The position numbers were made by a program, and so were the translations under genes. Under the pieces are notes generated by a model that was given only the letters and a program-made list of their open reading frames with translations, searched no databases and was not told the origin of the DNA. DNA of 64,000 nucleotides. Source: an uncultured Roseicyclus sp. Its GTDB lineage: Bacteria > Pseudomonadota > Alphaproteobacteria > Rhodobacterales > Rhodobacteraceae. The stretch lies in assembly GCA_937139335.1 (NCBI GenBank), contig CAKZPN010000023.1, positions 1 through 64,000 on the forward strand, given 5' to 3'. Of the stretch, positions 54,585 to 64,000 are shown piece after piece. Position 1 is the stretch's first letter. Every line of letters begins with the position of its first letter.

Positions 54585-55601
54585 TCAGACCCCGTAGTAG
54601 TCGCGATACCACGCCACGAAGCGCGCCACTCCGTCCGCCACCGGCGTCTGCGGGCGGTAGCCGGTCAGGCTCTGCAACAGCGTCGCATCGGCCCAGGTCG
54701 CGGGCACGTCGCCCGGCTGCATGTCCATCAGGTTCTGCTGCGCGCGCTCGCCCGTAGCGGCCTCGATCGCCTCGATGAACGCGGTCAGGCGCACGCTGTC
54801 GGAATTGCCGATGTTCACGATGCGGAATGGCGCGACCGGGCTGAGGCTGTCACCCTCAGGCACGTCATCGGGGGTCGCAGGCCGCACCGGCACCGCGTCG
54901 ATCAGGCGGGTGATGCCGTCGACGAGATCCTCGACATAGGTGAAGTCGCGACTCATGTCGCCGTGGTTGTAGACGTCGATGGGTTGCCCCTCGAGGATCG
55001 CCTTTGTGAACTTGAACAGCGCCATGTCCGGCCGGCCCCACGGCCCGTAGACGGTGAAGAAGCGGAACATGGTCGTCGGCAGGTCATAGAGATGCGCGTA
55101 GCTGTGCGCCATCGTCTCGTTCGCCTTCTTCGTGGCGGCATAGAACGACATCTGCGTGTCGGCCTTGGCCGTCTCGGCATAGGGCATGTCGGTGTTCGCG
55201 CCATAGACGCTGGAGGTCGAAGCCAGCAGGCTGTGCGCCGGCGGAAAGGCCCGCATCGCCTCGAGCAGGCGGAAGGTGCCGATCAGGTTCGCCTCGACAT
55301 AGGTTTCCGGCGCATCGATCGAATACCGCACCCCCGCTTGCGCGGCGAGGTGGATGACGGCATCGGGCCGCGCCTCCTCCATCAGCCCGTGCAACAGGCC
55401 GGGGGTTTCGATCCGTTCGGTCACGGCGCGGAAGCCGGCGTTCTGCAGCAGCATCGCCTGCCGCCGTTCCTTGAGCCGGACATCGTAGTAGTCGGTCATC
55501 GCGTCGACGCCGATGACCTGCCAGCCTTGGGCTACCAGCCGTGCGCACAGATGATAACCGATAAATCCGGCGGACCCGGTGACAAGGGCTGTGCGGGTCA
55601 T
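54585..55601 (-). CDS. NAD-dependent epimerase, UDP-glucuronate 4-epimerase-like
   Basis: TALVTGSAGFIGYHLCARLV...DAMTDYYDVRLKERR; SFYAATKKANE. Confidence 0.9.
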   Translation of the reverse strand: MTRTALVTGSAGFIGYHLCARLVAQGWQVIGVDAMTDYYDVRLKERRQAMLLQNAGFRAVTERIETPGLLHGLMEEARPDAVIHLAAQAGVRYSIDAPETYVEANLIGTFRLLEAMRAFPPAHSLLASTSSVYGANTDMPYAETAKADTQMSFYAATKKANETMAHSYAHLYDLPTTMFRFFTVYGPWGRPDMALFKFTKAILEGQPIDVYNHGDMSRDFTYVEDLVDGITRLIDAVPVRPATPDDVPEGDSLSPVAPFRIVNIGNSDSVRLTAFIEAIEAATGERAQQNLMDMQPGDVPATWADATLLQSLTGYRPQTPVADGVARFVAWYRDYYGV

Positions 55602-56611
55602 TCGTGGGCCCCGGTGTTGGAAACCCATTTCCACGAGCTAGCGCACATCTCGTCCAGTCCTTTCTCCGTGCGAAAACCAAGAATCTCCTCGGCCTTCTCG
55701 GCGCTTGCCACGTAGACCGGGACGTCGCCCGCGCGGCGCTCGGCGATGGTGTGGGGGAGGTCGCGGTTGCAGGCGCGCTTGTAGGCCGCGATCACCTCCA
55801 GCACCGAATAGCCGCGCCCGGTGCCGAGGTTCACGCAGTGGCTGTCGCCGCTTTCGAACAGCCGGTCCAGCGACAGGACATGCCCGCGCGCCAGATCCTC
55901 GACATGGATGTAGTCGCGCACGCCGGTTCCGTCGGGCGTGTCGTAATCGTCGCCGAAGACCGAGATGCGCTCCAGCTCTCCCAGCGCGACCTTGGCAACG
56001 AAGGGCATCAGGTTGTTCGGGATGTCGCGCGGGTCTTCCCCGATCAGTGCGGAGCCATGCGCGCCCGCCGGGTTGAAGTAGCGCAGGATGCCGATGGCCC
56101 AATCCGGGTTCGACTGGCCCAGCCAGTCCAGCATCTGCTCGCCCAGGATCTTGGTCTGGCCATAGGGGTTCATCGCGCGGAACTCGGCGGTTTCCGGCGT
56201 CGGCGCCTCGTCCGGCACGCCGTAGACCGTGGCCGAGGAGGAAAACACGATCCGCCGGCACCCCGCCGCCTCCATCGCGCGCAGGAGTGTGGTCAACCCG
56301 CCCACGTTCACGTCGAAATAATCCAGCGGGCGCGCCATGCTCTCGCCAACCGCCTTCAGCGCGGCGAAATGCACCACCGCGTCGAAGGCGTGTTCGGCGA
56401 AAAGCGTGGCCAGCGTCACGGCATTGCGGATATCGCCCTCGACCAGCGTGACCGGCTTGCCGGTGATCCGTTCCAGCCGCCCGCCGACAGAGCGGTGCGC
56501 GTTGACGAAATTGTCGAGGATGACGACCTCGTGCCCCGCTTCGACCAGCGCGACATAGGTGTGAGAGCCGATGTAGCCGGCGCCGCCGGTCAGAAGAATA
56601 CGCTTTGGCAT
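55598..56611 (-). CDS. galE: UDP-glucose 4-epimerase
   Basis: ILLTGGAGYIGSHTYVALVEAGHEVVILDNFVNA; NPYGQTKILGEQML. Confidence 0.95.
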   Translation of the reverse strand: MPKRILLTGGAGYIGSHTYVALVEAGHEVVILDNFVNAHRSVGGRLERITGKPVTLVEGDIRNAVTLATLFAEHAFDAVVHFAALKAVGESMARPLDYFDVNVGGLTTLLRAMEAAGCRRIVFSSSATVYGVPDEAPTPETAEFRAMNPYGQTKILGEQMLDWLGQSNPDWAIGILRYFNPAGAHGSALIGEDPRDIPNNLMPFVAKVALGELERISVFGDDYDTPDGTGVRDYIHVEDLARGHVLSLDRLFESGDSHCVNLGTGRGYSVLEVIAAYKRACNRDLPHTIAERRAGDVPVYVASAEKAEEILGFRTEKGLDEMCASSWKWVSNTGAHE

Positions 56612-56817
56612 GGAATGCGACCCTTGGAATTCTGTGCGGGACGCAACCACGCCCCGCCCCCCGGTTTCAAGCCCGGGATGCGCGGGTCCTTGCCGACCTG
56701 TCCATGGCGTCGGCAAATTTGCATCTTTCGTGGAGAATTCCGGGGTGGGCCGCGTTGACCGCGTCACGGCGCCGGGTATCCTGCCGCCAGACTGGCAACT
56801 GACTTTCCGGGGCGCAG

Positions 56818-57942
56818 ATGGATTTTGGTTTTTTCAGGGCCGTCGGCTTTGCGATGGTGGCGGTCCTGGGTCTGGCCGGATGTGAACAGCTGCCCCGCGG
56901 TGCCGCCGTGGAGCGCGAGATCGTCGCCGCCGCGGACGGCGAGGCCGCCGATTTCGCGGTCTACACGGTCGATCGCGCCCTTCTGGCAATCCTTCAGGAC
57001 TGGCCCGACACAGGCGCGCACCGTTACGGCTGGATCCCGACCAGCGGCGGCGCCCGCACGCAGGTGATCGCGTCCGGCGACGTTCTGGAAGTCACGATCT
57101 GGGACAGCAACGAAAGCTCGCTCCTCTCGGCTGACGGCCAGCGGCAGGTGCAGATCCAGTCGCTGACCGTTGCGCCCGACGGCACCGTCTTCGTGCCCTA
57201 TGTCGGCAACACCCAGGTCTCCGGATTGACGCTGCAACTGGCACGCGAACACCTGCAAGACGAGATCGACCTGGTCGTGCCCTCGGCACAGGTGCAGCTC
57301 ACGCTGGTCGAGGGGCGCACGAACTCCGTCGATCTGGTCGGCGGCGTCAGCGCGCCCGGCGCCTACCCGCTGCCGGACCGGAACTATACGGTGCTGAACC
57401 TGCTGGCGGCAGGCGGCGGGGTGCAGCCCAGCCTCGTGAACCCGCAGATCCGGCTTCGGCGCGGTGGCAACATCTACGGCACCTCGGTCGAGCGGCTCTA
57501 TGCCAGCCCGAACCTCGACACGCTGCTGCACGGCGGCGACCAGGTCATCGTCGAGGAGGACCGCCGCTATTTCCTGTCGCTGGGGGCTGCGGGCCAGCAA
57601 AGCCAGCACCCGTTCACCCAGGATCGCGTCACCGCGCTGGACGCGATGGCGATCGTCGGCGGCGTGGACAGCCGGCGTGGCGATCCGGGCGGTATCCTGA
57701 TCCTGCGTGAATATCCTGCCAGCGCGGTGCGTCCCGACGAGCGCGGGCCAAGCCAGGCGCGGGTGGTCTTCAGCCTCGACCTGACATCGGCGGACGGGCT
57801 TTTCAGCGCGCGTAACTTCCACATCCATGACGGCGACCTGGTGCTGGTGACCGAAAGCCCGATCACGTCGGCACAGACCATCTTTGGCCTTGTCGGGTCG
57901 GTCTTCGGGCTGGCGAACCAGACTGCCAACATCGGCAACTGA
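56818..57942 (+). CDS. Polysaccharide export (Wza/SLBB family) lipoprotein
   Basis: Lipobox VLGLAGCEQ; DVLEVTIWDSNESS; VFVPYVGNTQVSGLTLQLAREHLQ. Confidence 0.9.
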   Translation: MDFGFFRAVGFAMVAVLGLAGCEQLPRGAAVEREIVAAADGEAADFAVYTVDRALLAILQDWPDTGAHRYGWIPTSGGARTQVIASGDVLEVTIWDSNESSLLSADGQRQVQIQSLTVAPDGTVFVPYVGNTQVSGLTLQLAREHLQDEIDLVVPSAQVQLTLVEGRTNSVDLVGGVSAPGAYPLPDRNYTVLNLLAAGGGVQPSLVNPQIRLRRGGNIYGTSVERLYASPNLDTLLHGGDQVIVEEDRRYFLSLGAAGQQSQHPFTQDRVTALDAMAIVGGVDSRRGDPGGILILREYPASAVRPDERGPSQARVVFSLDLTSADGLFSARNFHIHDGDLVLVTESPITSAQTIFGLVGSVFGLANQTANIGN

Positions 57943-57948
57943 CCCGGC

Positions 57949-59199
57949 TCAGCCGGGCAGGGCAATGGCGCGATCTCTCGGCACGAGGCTGTTGATGCGC
58001 GCGATATGCTCGGGCAGGCAGCGCGTGGCGAAATCGTAACGCTCCACCATATGCGCGCGGGCGGCGCGGCCCAGATGCGCGAAAGCGCCCGGCGCCGACA
58101 GCACCTCCACCACCTGCCGGGCCAGCGCCTCGTGGTCGTGGAAATCGACCAGCAGCGCGGTCTCGCCATGGGTCATCACCTCGCGCACCGGCGCGGTATC
58201 GGAGGCGACGATGGTCGCGCCCATCGACATCGCCTCCATGCTCGACCAGCTCAGCACGAAGGGAACCGTCAGGTAGATATGGCAGCGGCTGATCTGGATG
58301 ATCTGCTGATAGGCGGCATAGGGCACCTTGCCGAGAAAATGCACCCGGTCCCAGTCCACGCGGTCGCCCACCTCGCGCTCCATGTCGGCGCGGTAGCCGC
58401 CCTTGGCGGCGCTCGCCTTGCCGTAGGACACGTCGCTGCCGCCGATCACCAGAGCCCGCGCGTTCGGCCGCGCCTCGAGGATATGGGGCAGCGCGCGCAT
58501 GAACTTGTGAAAGCCGCGGGTGGGCTCCATGTTCCGCGCCATGTAGGTGAAGATTTCATCGTCCCGCGTCACGTTCCGGCCCAGCCGCCCCAGCGGCACC
58601 TGCGCGTCGGGGTTCGGCAGCAGCCGGTCGGTGCGGATGCCGTCATGCGCGACATAGATCTTGTCGTGGAAGCTGCCCGGGAAGGTGTCGCGCTGGAACC
58701 GCGTCGGCGACTGCCCCAGGTCGACGGTCTGGATATTGGCGAAGTTCACCGCGTTGCGCGCATGCATCAGGAACGGCGCCTGTTCGGAAACCGGGAATTC
58801 GGCGTCGAAGCCCACCGATCCGCCGGAGGCAAGGAAGTAGTATTCGAAGAACCCCAGGATCGGCACGTTGGGCCAGACCTGCTTCAGGAACGTCAGTTCG
58901 CCCCAGCCGACGTGGCCCAGGATGACATCGGGCCGGAACCCGCCCGCCTGCAGTTTCTGCGCCGCAAAGGCCGCGCCCAGCCCGTTGCCGACGCATTCCT
59001 CCCAGTACTTCGTGGGGCCATAGGCGCCCTCCGCCGGGGTGTGGTGCGGTGCGTATTTCACGATACGCGCGCCCGTCATCTTCGGGACGGTCTTGCGCTG
59101 CGTCAGGAACACGATCTCATGCCCGCCTTGCGCCACAAGCCATTGGAAGAGCTCCCGGTACTGGCCCGGAAAATTCTGGTGCACGAACAGGATATTCAT
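57949..59199 (-). CDS. Glycosyltransferase (GT4-like)
   Basis: MNILFVHQNFPGQYRELFQWLVAQGGHEIVFLTQ; C-terminal EAMSMGATIVASDTAPVREVMTHGETALLVDFHD. Confidence 0.92.
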   Translation of the reverse strand: MNILFVHQNFPGQYRELFQWLVAQGGHEIVFLTQRKTVPKMTGARIVKYAPHHTPAEGAYGPTKYWEECVGNGLGAAFAAQKLQAGGFRPDVILGHVGWGELTFLKQVWPNVPILGFFEYYFLASGGSVGFDAEFPVSEQAPFLMHARNAVNFANIQTVDLGQSPTRFQRDTFPGSFHDKIYVAHDGIRTDRLLPNPDAQVPLGRLGRNVTRDDEIFTYMARNMEPTRGFHKFMRALPHILEARPNARALVIGGSDVSYGKASAAKGGYRADMEREVGDRVDWDRVHFLGKVPYAAYQQIIQISRCHIYLTVPFVLSWSSMEAMSMGATIVASDTAPVREVMTHGETALLVDFHDHEALARQVVEVLSAPGAFAHLGRAARAHMVERYDFATRCLPEHIARINSLVPRDRAIALPG

Positions 59200-59332
59200 A
59201 AGCCGCGGTTGCCCCGTCTGGTTCGCCGACATCCTCGTCCATCGCGACCCGGCCCACAAGCGGGCGAAGATTTGGGATTGCAGGCCTCGTGCCTATATGA
59301 AACGCCAAATCCATACAGCAGGACGACACGAC

Positions 59333-60355
59333 ATGACCCTGACGACCAAAATCGCATGGGACGACACGGTACTGCCGTTCCAGCTCGACCGCTCCGATAT
59401 CCGCGGCCGGGTGGCGCGGCTGGACAACACGCTCGACCAGGTGCTCGAACAGCACGACTATCCCCCCGAGGTGGAGGCGATGGTCGCCGAAGCGACGCTG
59501 CTGACCGCGCTGATCGGCCAGACCATGAAGCTGCGCTGGAAACTGTCGCTGCAGGTGCGCGGCGACGGGCCGATCCGGCTGATCGCCACGGACTACTTCG
59601 CGCCGGGCGATGACGACGTGCCGGCCCGTATCCGCGCCTACGCCAGTTATGACACGGACCGTCTGCAGCCGGGCGTCGACCCGTTCTCGCAGATCGGCAA
59701 GGGCTATTTCGCCATCCTCATCGACCAGGGCGGCGGCACGACTCCCTACCAGGGCATCACGCCGCTGGCCGGCGGATCGCTGTCGTCCTGCGCCGAGGCG
59801 TATTTCGCGCAGTCCGAGCAGCTGCCCACGCGGTTCCACCTGGGCTACGGCCTCAGCCGCGAACCGGGCGCGGACGCAAGCTGGCGCGCCGGGGGCGTGA
59901 TGCTGCAGCACATGCCCAAGGCCTCGCCGCTGATGGGTGAGGGCGGATCGGGCGAGGACGGGCTGATGGCCGCGACCGATCTGCTGGACGAGGAAGAGGG
60001 CGAGAACTGGTCCCGCGCGAACATCCTGCTCGACACCGCCGAGGCGCTGGAGCTGATCGGACCCAGCGTTGGGCCGACCGACCTGTTGCTGCGGCTGTTC
60101 CACGAGGAAGGACCGCGCGTCTACGACGCCCTGCCGGTGCAGTTCGGCTGCACCTGTTCGGCCGACCGTGTGCGCACCAGCCTGTCGATCTATTCGGCGC
60201 GCGACATCGCCCACATGACGACGGACGACGGTCGCGTCACCGCCGATTGCCAGTTCTGCGGCGCACATTACGACTTCGACCCCCGCACGCTGGGGTTCGA
60301 GGCCGTGTTGCCGCCGGATGACGGGCCGGAGGGGGGCGATGGCACCCCCCACTGA
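59333..60355 (+). CDS. hslO: Redox-regulated chaperone Hsp33
   Basis: C-terminal zinc motif FGCTCSADRV...CQFCGAHYDFDP. Confidence 0.95.
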   Translation: MTLTTKIAWDDTVLPFQLDRSDIRGRVARLDNTLDQVLEQHDYPPEVEAMVAEATLLTALIGQTMKLRWKLSLQVRGDGPIRLIATDYFAPGDDDVPARIRAYASYDTDRLQPGVDPFSQIGKGYFAILIDQGGGTTPYQGITPLAGGSLSSCAEAYFAQSEQLPTRFHLGYGLSREPGADASWRAGGVMLQHMPKASPLMGEGGSGEDGLMAATDLLDEEEGENWSRANILLDTAEALELIGPSVGPTDLLLRLFHEEGPRVYDALPVQFGCTCSADRVRTSLSIYSARDIAHMTTDDGRVTADCQFCGAHYDFDPRTLGFEAVLPPDDGPEGGDGTPH

Positions 60356-60932
60356 CCTCGACCAGCTTGTTGCGGCGCTTGAACGGGCGCCGCAACGCCC
60401 CTCGTCGGACTACGACCTGAACCCTGACGTGGTCCTGCCCGAGGGCCGCAAGCTGCGCCCCGCCGCGGTGCTGATCGGCATTGCCGGCAACACGGTCATC
60501 CTGACCAAGCGCGCCTCACATCTGAAGCATCACCCCGGACAGGTCGCCTTTCCCGGCGGCAAGGTCGACGCCATCGACGCCGACCCGGTCGCCGCCGCCC
60601 TGCGCGAGGCGCAGGAGGAGATCGGGCTCGATCCCGCCAGCGTCACGGTGCTGGTCGACCTGCCGAGCCATGAAACAGTGACCGGTTATACGGTGCATCC
60701 GGTTCTGGCCCGGATCGACCGGGACTTCGCGCCGGTCCCCGAGCCTGGCGAAGTGGCCGAGGTGTTCCGCGTGCCCCTGCCGCTCTTGCTGGACGCAAGC
60801 CGCTACCGCATCGAACAGCGGCGCTGGCGTGGCGTCTCGCGGCGCTATTTCGTCGTGCCCTATGGCCCGCACTACATCTGGGGCGCCACAGCGCGGATGC
60901 TGAAGGCGCTGGCCGACCGGGTGACGCCGTGA
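60339..60932 (+). CDS. CoA pyrophosphatase-type NUDIX hydrolase
   Basis: LKHHPGQVAFPGGKVDAIDADPVAAALREAQEEIGLD. Confidence 0.93.
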   Translation: MAPPTDLDQLVAALERAPQRPSSDYDLNPDVVLPEGRKLRPAAVLIGIAGNTVILTKRASHLKHHPGQVAFPGGKVDAIDADPVAAALREAQEEIGLDPASVTVLVDLPSHETVTGYTVHPVLARIDRDFAPVPEPGEVAEVFRVPLPLLLDASRYRIEQRRWRGVSRRYFVVPYGPHYIWGATARMLKALADRVTP

Positions 60933-62080
60933 AGCTTGCTGCCGACTGGCTCACCTCCTACGGGACCCAAGCCGTCATGGGCGCTCTGACGACAGGCGGC
61001 CACGGTGCTTGGTTCGTCGGCGGCTGCGTGCGCAACGGGCTCATCGGGGCCGAGGTCGACGACATCGACATCACCACCGACGCCCGGCCCGACCGCGTGA
61101 TGGCGCTGGCCAAGGCGGCGGGGATACGGGCGGTGCCCACGGGCATCGACCACGGCACGGTGACGCTGGTGGCCGATCATCGCCCCTACGAGATCACGAC
61201 ACTGCGCCGCGACCTGACCACCGATGGCAGGCGCGCCACCGTCGCCTTCACCGACCGGCTGGAGGACGACGCCGCGCGGCGTGACTTCACCATGAACGCA
61301 CTCTACGCCGAGACCGATGGCACGGTCCTCGATCCGACCGGCGAGGGGCTTGATGACCTTTCCGCCCGCCGCCTGCGCTTCATCGGCCGGCCCGAGGATC
61401 GTATCACCGAAGATTACCTGCGCATCCTGCGCTTTTTCCGCTTTCACGCATGGTACGCCGACCCCGCCGGCGGCATCGACGCCGAAGGGCTGGCGGCCTG
61501 CGCCGCGCTGGCGGACGGCATCACGCGCCTGTCGCGGGAACGGGTGGGGGCGGAGATGAAGAAGCTCCTGACCGCGCCCGACCCCGCCCCCGCCGTTGCC
61601 GCGATGGCGCAATCGGGCGTTCTGGCGCAAACCCTGCCGGGCGCCGATGCGCGCCTGTTGCCGCTTCTGGTGTCGCTCGAGGATGAGGCCCCCGACCCGA
61701 TCCGCCGTCTCGCCGCACTGGGGGGCGAGGATGTGGCGGACCGGCTGCGCCTGTCGAGATTCGAGCAAAAGCAGCTCGACGTCCTGCGGGCAGAGATGGC
61801 CACGGCGACGACGCCCGGCGCGCTGGCCTATGCCCACGGTCCCGAGATGGCGTGGGACATCGTGCTGCTGCGCGCGGCGTTGGTCGAGACCGTCCCGGAC
61901 CCGGCAGCGCGGGCCGAGATCGTGCACGCTGCGTCCGCGGTTTTTCCGGTGAAACCCGCCGACCTGATGCCCGGCCTGCAGGGCCCTGCGCTGGGCGCGG
62001 CGCTCTCCGCGATGGAGCAGCGCTGGATCGCCTCGGGCTTCAGCCTCAGCCGCGACGCGCTTCTCTCCGCCCACCGTTAA
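60929..62080 (+). CDS. cca: CCA tRNA nucleotidyltransferase family
   Basis: WFVGGCVRNGLIGAEVDDIDITTDARPDRVMALAKAAG; RRDFTMNALYAETDGTVLDPTG. Confidence 0.95.
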   Translation: MKLAADWLTSYGTQAVMGALTTGGHGAWFVGGCVRNGLIGAEVDDIDITTDARPDRVMALAKAAGIRAVPTGIDHGTVTLVADHRPYEITTLRRDLTTDGRRATVAFTDRLEDDAARRDFTMNALYAETDGTVLDPTGEGLDDLSARRLRFIGRPEDRITEDYLRILRFFRFHAWYADPAGGIDAEGLAACAALADGITRLSRERVGAEMKKLLTAPDPAPAVAAMAQSGVLAQTLPGADARLLPLLVSLEDEAPDPIRRLAALGGEDVADRLRLSRFEQKQLDVLRAEMATATTPGALAYAHGPEMAWDIVLLRAALVETVPDPAARAEIVHAASAVFPVKPADLMPGLQGPALGAALSAMEQRWIASGFSLSRDALLSAHR

Positions 62081-62116
62081 CGCGCCGTCATGGCCTTTCG
62101 GTAATCCCGCGCCTAT

Positions 62117-63994
62117 ATGAAAGGCACAGGACCGCGAGCCCCCCAAATGTTCCGCTATTTCGAGACGCTGGTCGACCCGTACACGACCTATCCCGAGACC
62201 GACGCCCCCCCGCGCCGGCTCTGGCCGTTCCTGTGGGAGTATTCCCAGCCGTTCAAAGCGGTTTTCGCCGCGACGGCGGCCATGTCGGTCGCGGTTGCCG
62301 TGGTCGAAATCGGGCTGATCTGGTACATGGGCCGCATCGTCGACCTGATGTCCAACGGCGAGCCGGCGACCGTGCTGGCGTCCCATGGCTGGGAGCTGAT
62401 CGCGGCCGCCATCTTCATCCTGACGCTGCGCCCGCTGATCCAGGGCATCGACGTGGCGTTGCTGAACAACTCCATCCTGCCGCAGTTCGGCGCGCTGATC
62501 CGCTGGCGCGCGCATCGGCAGGTGCTGCGCCAGTCGGTCGGCTGGTTCGAGAATGATTTCGCGGGCCGCATCGCCAACCGCATCATGCAAACGCCGGGCA
62601 GCGCGGGCGACGCGGTGTTCCAGGTGTTCGACGCGATCACCTTTTCCCTCGCCTACCTGATCGGCGCAGCGGTGCTGCTGGCCGATGCCGACCTCCGGCT
62701 GGCGATCCCGTTGTTGCTGTGGTTCGCGCTTTATGGCGTGCTTCTGCGCTGGACGATCCGCCGGATCGGGCCCGCGTCCAAGGCCAGCGCCGATGCGCGA
62801 TCGATGACCACAGGGCGCGTTGTCGACAGCTACACCAACATCCATTCCGTGAAGCTCTTCGCCCACCACGACCGCGAGATCGACTACGCCAAGGAGGCGA
62901 TCGAGCAGACGCGCGACACCTTCGCCCGTGAGATGCGGCTTTTTACGATCATGGACGTCGCGCTGACGGCGCTGAACGGCCTTCTGATCGTGGCCGTCGT
63001 CGGATGGGCGATCTGGCTCTGGTCGATCGGCGCGGCCTCGGTCGGTGCGGTGGCGGCGGCGACGGCGCTGACGCTGCGCCTCAACGCGATGACCGGCTGG
63101 ATCATGTGGGCGGTCTCCACGCTGTTCCGCTCGCTCGGCGTCGTGGCCGAGGGGATGGAGACGATCACCGACCCCGTCCGCCTGACCGATGCGCCCGACG
63201 CAAGGCCGCTGGTCATGGACCGGGCCGAGATCACCTTCGACGGCGTGAGCCACCACTACGGGCGCGGGGCAGGCGGGCTCGACCGGCTCAGCCTCACCGT
63301 CCGCCCGGGCGAGAAACTGGGCCTGATCGGGCGGTCGGGCGCGGGTAAATCCACCATCGTGAAGCTGCTGCTGCGTTTCTACGATGTCGAAAGCGGCCGC
63401 ATCCTGATCGACGGGCAGGACATCCGCGGCGTCACTCAAGACAGCCTGCGGCGCGAGATCGGGATGGTGCAGCAGGACAGCTCCTTGCTGCACCGCTCGG
63501 TGCGGGACAACATCCTCTATGGCCGTCCCGACGCTACCGACGCGCAGATGATCGCCGCCGCGGAACGGGCCGAGGCGCATGAGTTCATCCTCGATCTGGA
63601 GGACCCGCAGGGCCGGCGCGGCTACGATGCCCATGTCGGCGAACGCGGCGTGAAGCTGTCGGGCGGCCAGCGCCAGCGCGTCACGCTCGCCCGCGTCATC
63701 CTGAAGGACGCGCCGATCCTGGTGCTGGACGAAGCCACCTCGGCGCTCGATTCAGAGGTCGAGGCGGCGATCCAGAAGACGCTTTACGGCGTGATGGAGG
63801 GCAAGACCGTCATCGCCATCGCGCACCGGCTGTCCACCATTGCGCAGATGGACCGAATCGTGGTGCTGGAGGGCGGCCATATCGCCGAGGAAGGCACCCA
63901 TGCCGAGCTGCTGGCGAAGGACGGGCTCTACGCCGGGTTCTGGGCGCGGCAATCGGGCGGCTTCATCGGGGTCGAGACGGAGGCGGCGGAATGA
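62117..63994 (+). CDS. ABC transporter, fused permease and ATPase (exporter type)
   Basis: Walker A GLIGRSGAGKSTIVKLLLRFYD; LSGGQRQRVTLARVILKDAPILVLDEATSALD; start may be MFRYFETLVDPY at 62147. Confidence 0.96.
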   Translation: MKGTGPRAPQMFRYFETLVDPYTTYPETDAPPRRLWPFLWEYSQPFKAVFAATAAMSVAVAVVEIGLIWYMGRIVDLMSNGEPATVLASHGWELIAAAIFILTLRPLIQGIDVALLNNSILPQFGALIRWRAHRQVLRQSVGWFENDFAGRIANRIMQTPGSAGDAVFQVFDAITFSLAYLIGAAVLLADADLRLAIPLLLWFALYGVLLRWTIRRIGPASKASADARSMTTGRVVDSYTNIHSVKLFAHHDREIDYAKEAIEQTRDTFAREMRLFTIMDVALTALNGLLIVAVVGWAIWLWSIGAASVGAVAAATALTLRLNAMTGWIMWAVSTLFRSLGVVAEGMETITDPVRLTDAPDARPLVMDRAEITFDGVSHHYGRGAGGLDRLSLTVRPGEKLGLIGRSGAGKSTIVKLLLRFYDVESGRILIDGQDIRGVTQDSLRREIGMVQQDSSLLHRSVRDNILYGRPDATDAQMIAAAERAEAHEFILDLEDPQGRRGYDAHVGERGVKLSGGQRQRVTLARVILKDAPILVLDEATSALDSEVEAAIQKTLYGVMEGKTVIAIAHRLSTIAQMDRIVVLEGGHIAEEGTHAELLAKDGLYAGFWARQSGGFIGVETEAAE

Positions 63995-64000
63995 TCAAGG
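63991..64000 (+). CDS. Start of the next ORF, cut by the window end (possibly a partner ABC exporter)
   Basis: ATGATCAAGG overlaps the TGA of the upstream gene. Confidence 0.3.

Noticed and set aside
60872-63634. 920-aa minus-strand ORF
   Set aside because: Antisense shadow of cca and the ABC transporter

Overview
This is an origin-proximal chromosomal segment of a high-GC alphaproteobacterium, almost certainly Rhodobacteraceae (family-level inference from synteny and protein families). Sequence from about 880 to 64000 is densely packed, mostly housekeeping: parA-rsmG-mnmG-mnmE-rho, maf-aroE-coaE-dnaQ, secB, mltA, hslUV, idi, ppsR, cytochrome c2, rimP-nusA-ylxR-infB, GSH-dependent formaldehyde oxidation genes (frmA, fghA), folC, accD, ilvD, argG, ilvA, a small polysaccharide locus, hslO, cca and an ABC exporter. 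I see no prophage, transposon, CRISPR array or tRNA/rRNA. The most noteworthy items are: (1) two perfect parS palindromes (TGTTTCACGTGAAACA) embedded in rsmG and at the mnmG start; (2) a ~510-bp rho/maf intergenic region with DnaA-box-like sites and an AT-rich island, a strong oriC candidate; (3) an idi-ppsR / cytochrome c2 arrangement that looks like a remnant or split piece of a photosynthesis gene cluster; (4) an abrupt composition change in the first ~0.8-0.9 kb, where parA becomes a hybrid ORF and an AT-rich surface-protein fragment appears, most likely an assembly chimera; (5) a compound UUCG-tetraloop hairpin plus repeats between the dienoyl-CoA-reductase-like gene and argG. I found no clearly novel multi-gene system and do not claim one. 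All functional calls come from reading the sequence, without database searches.
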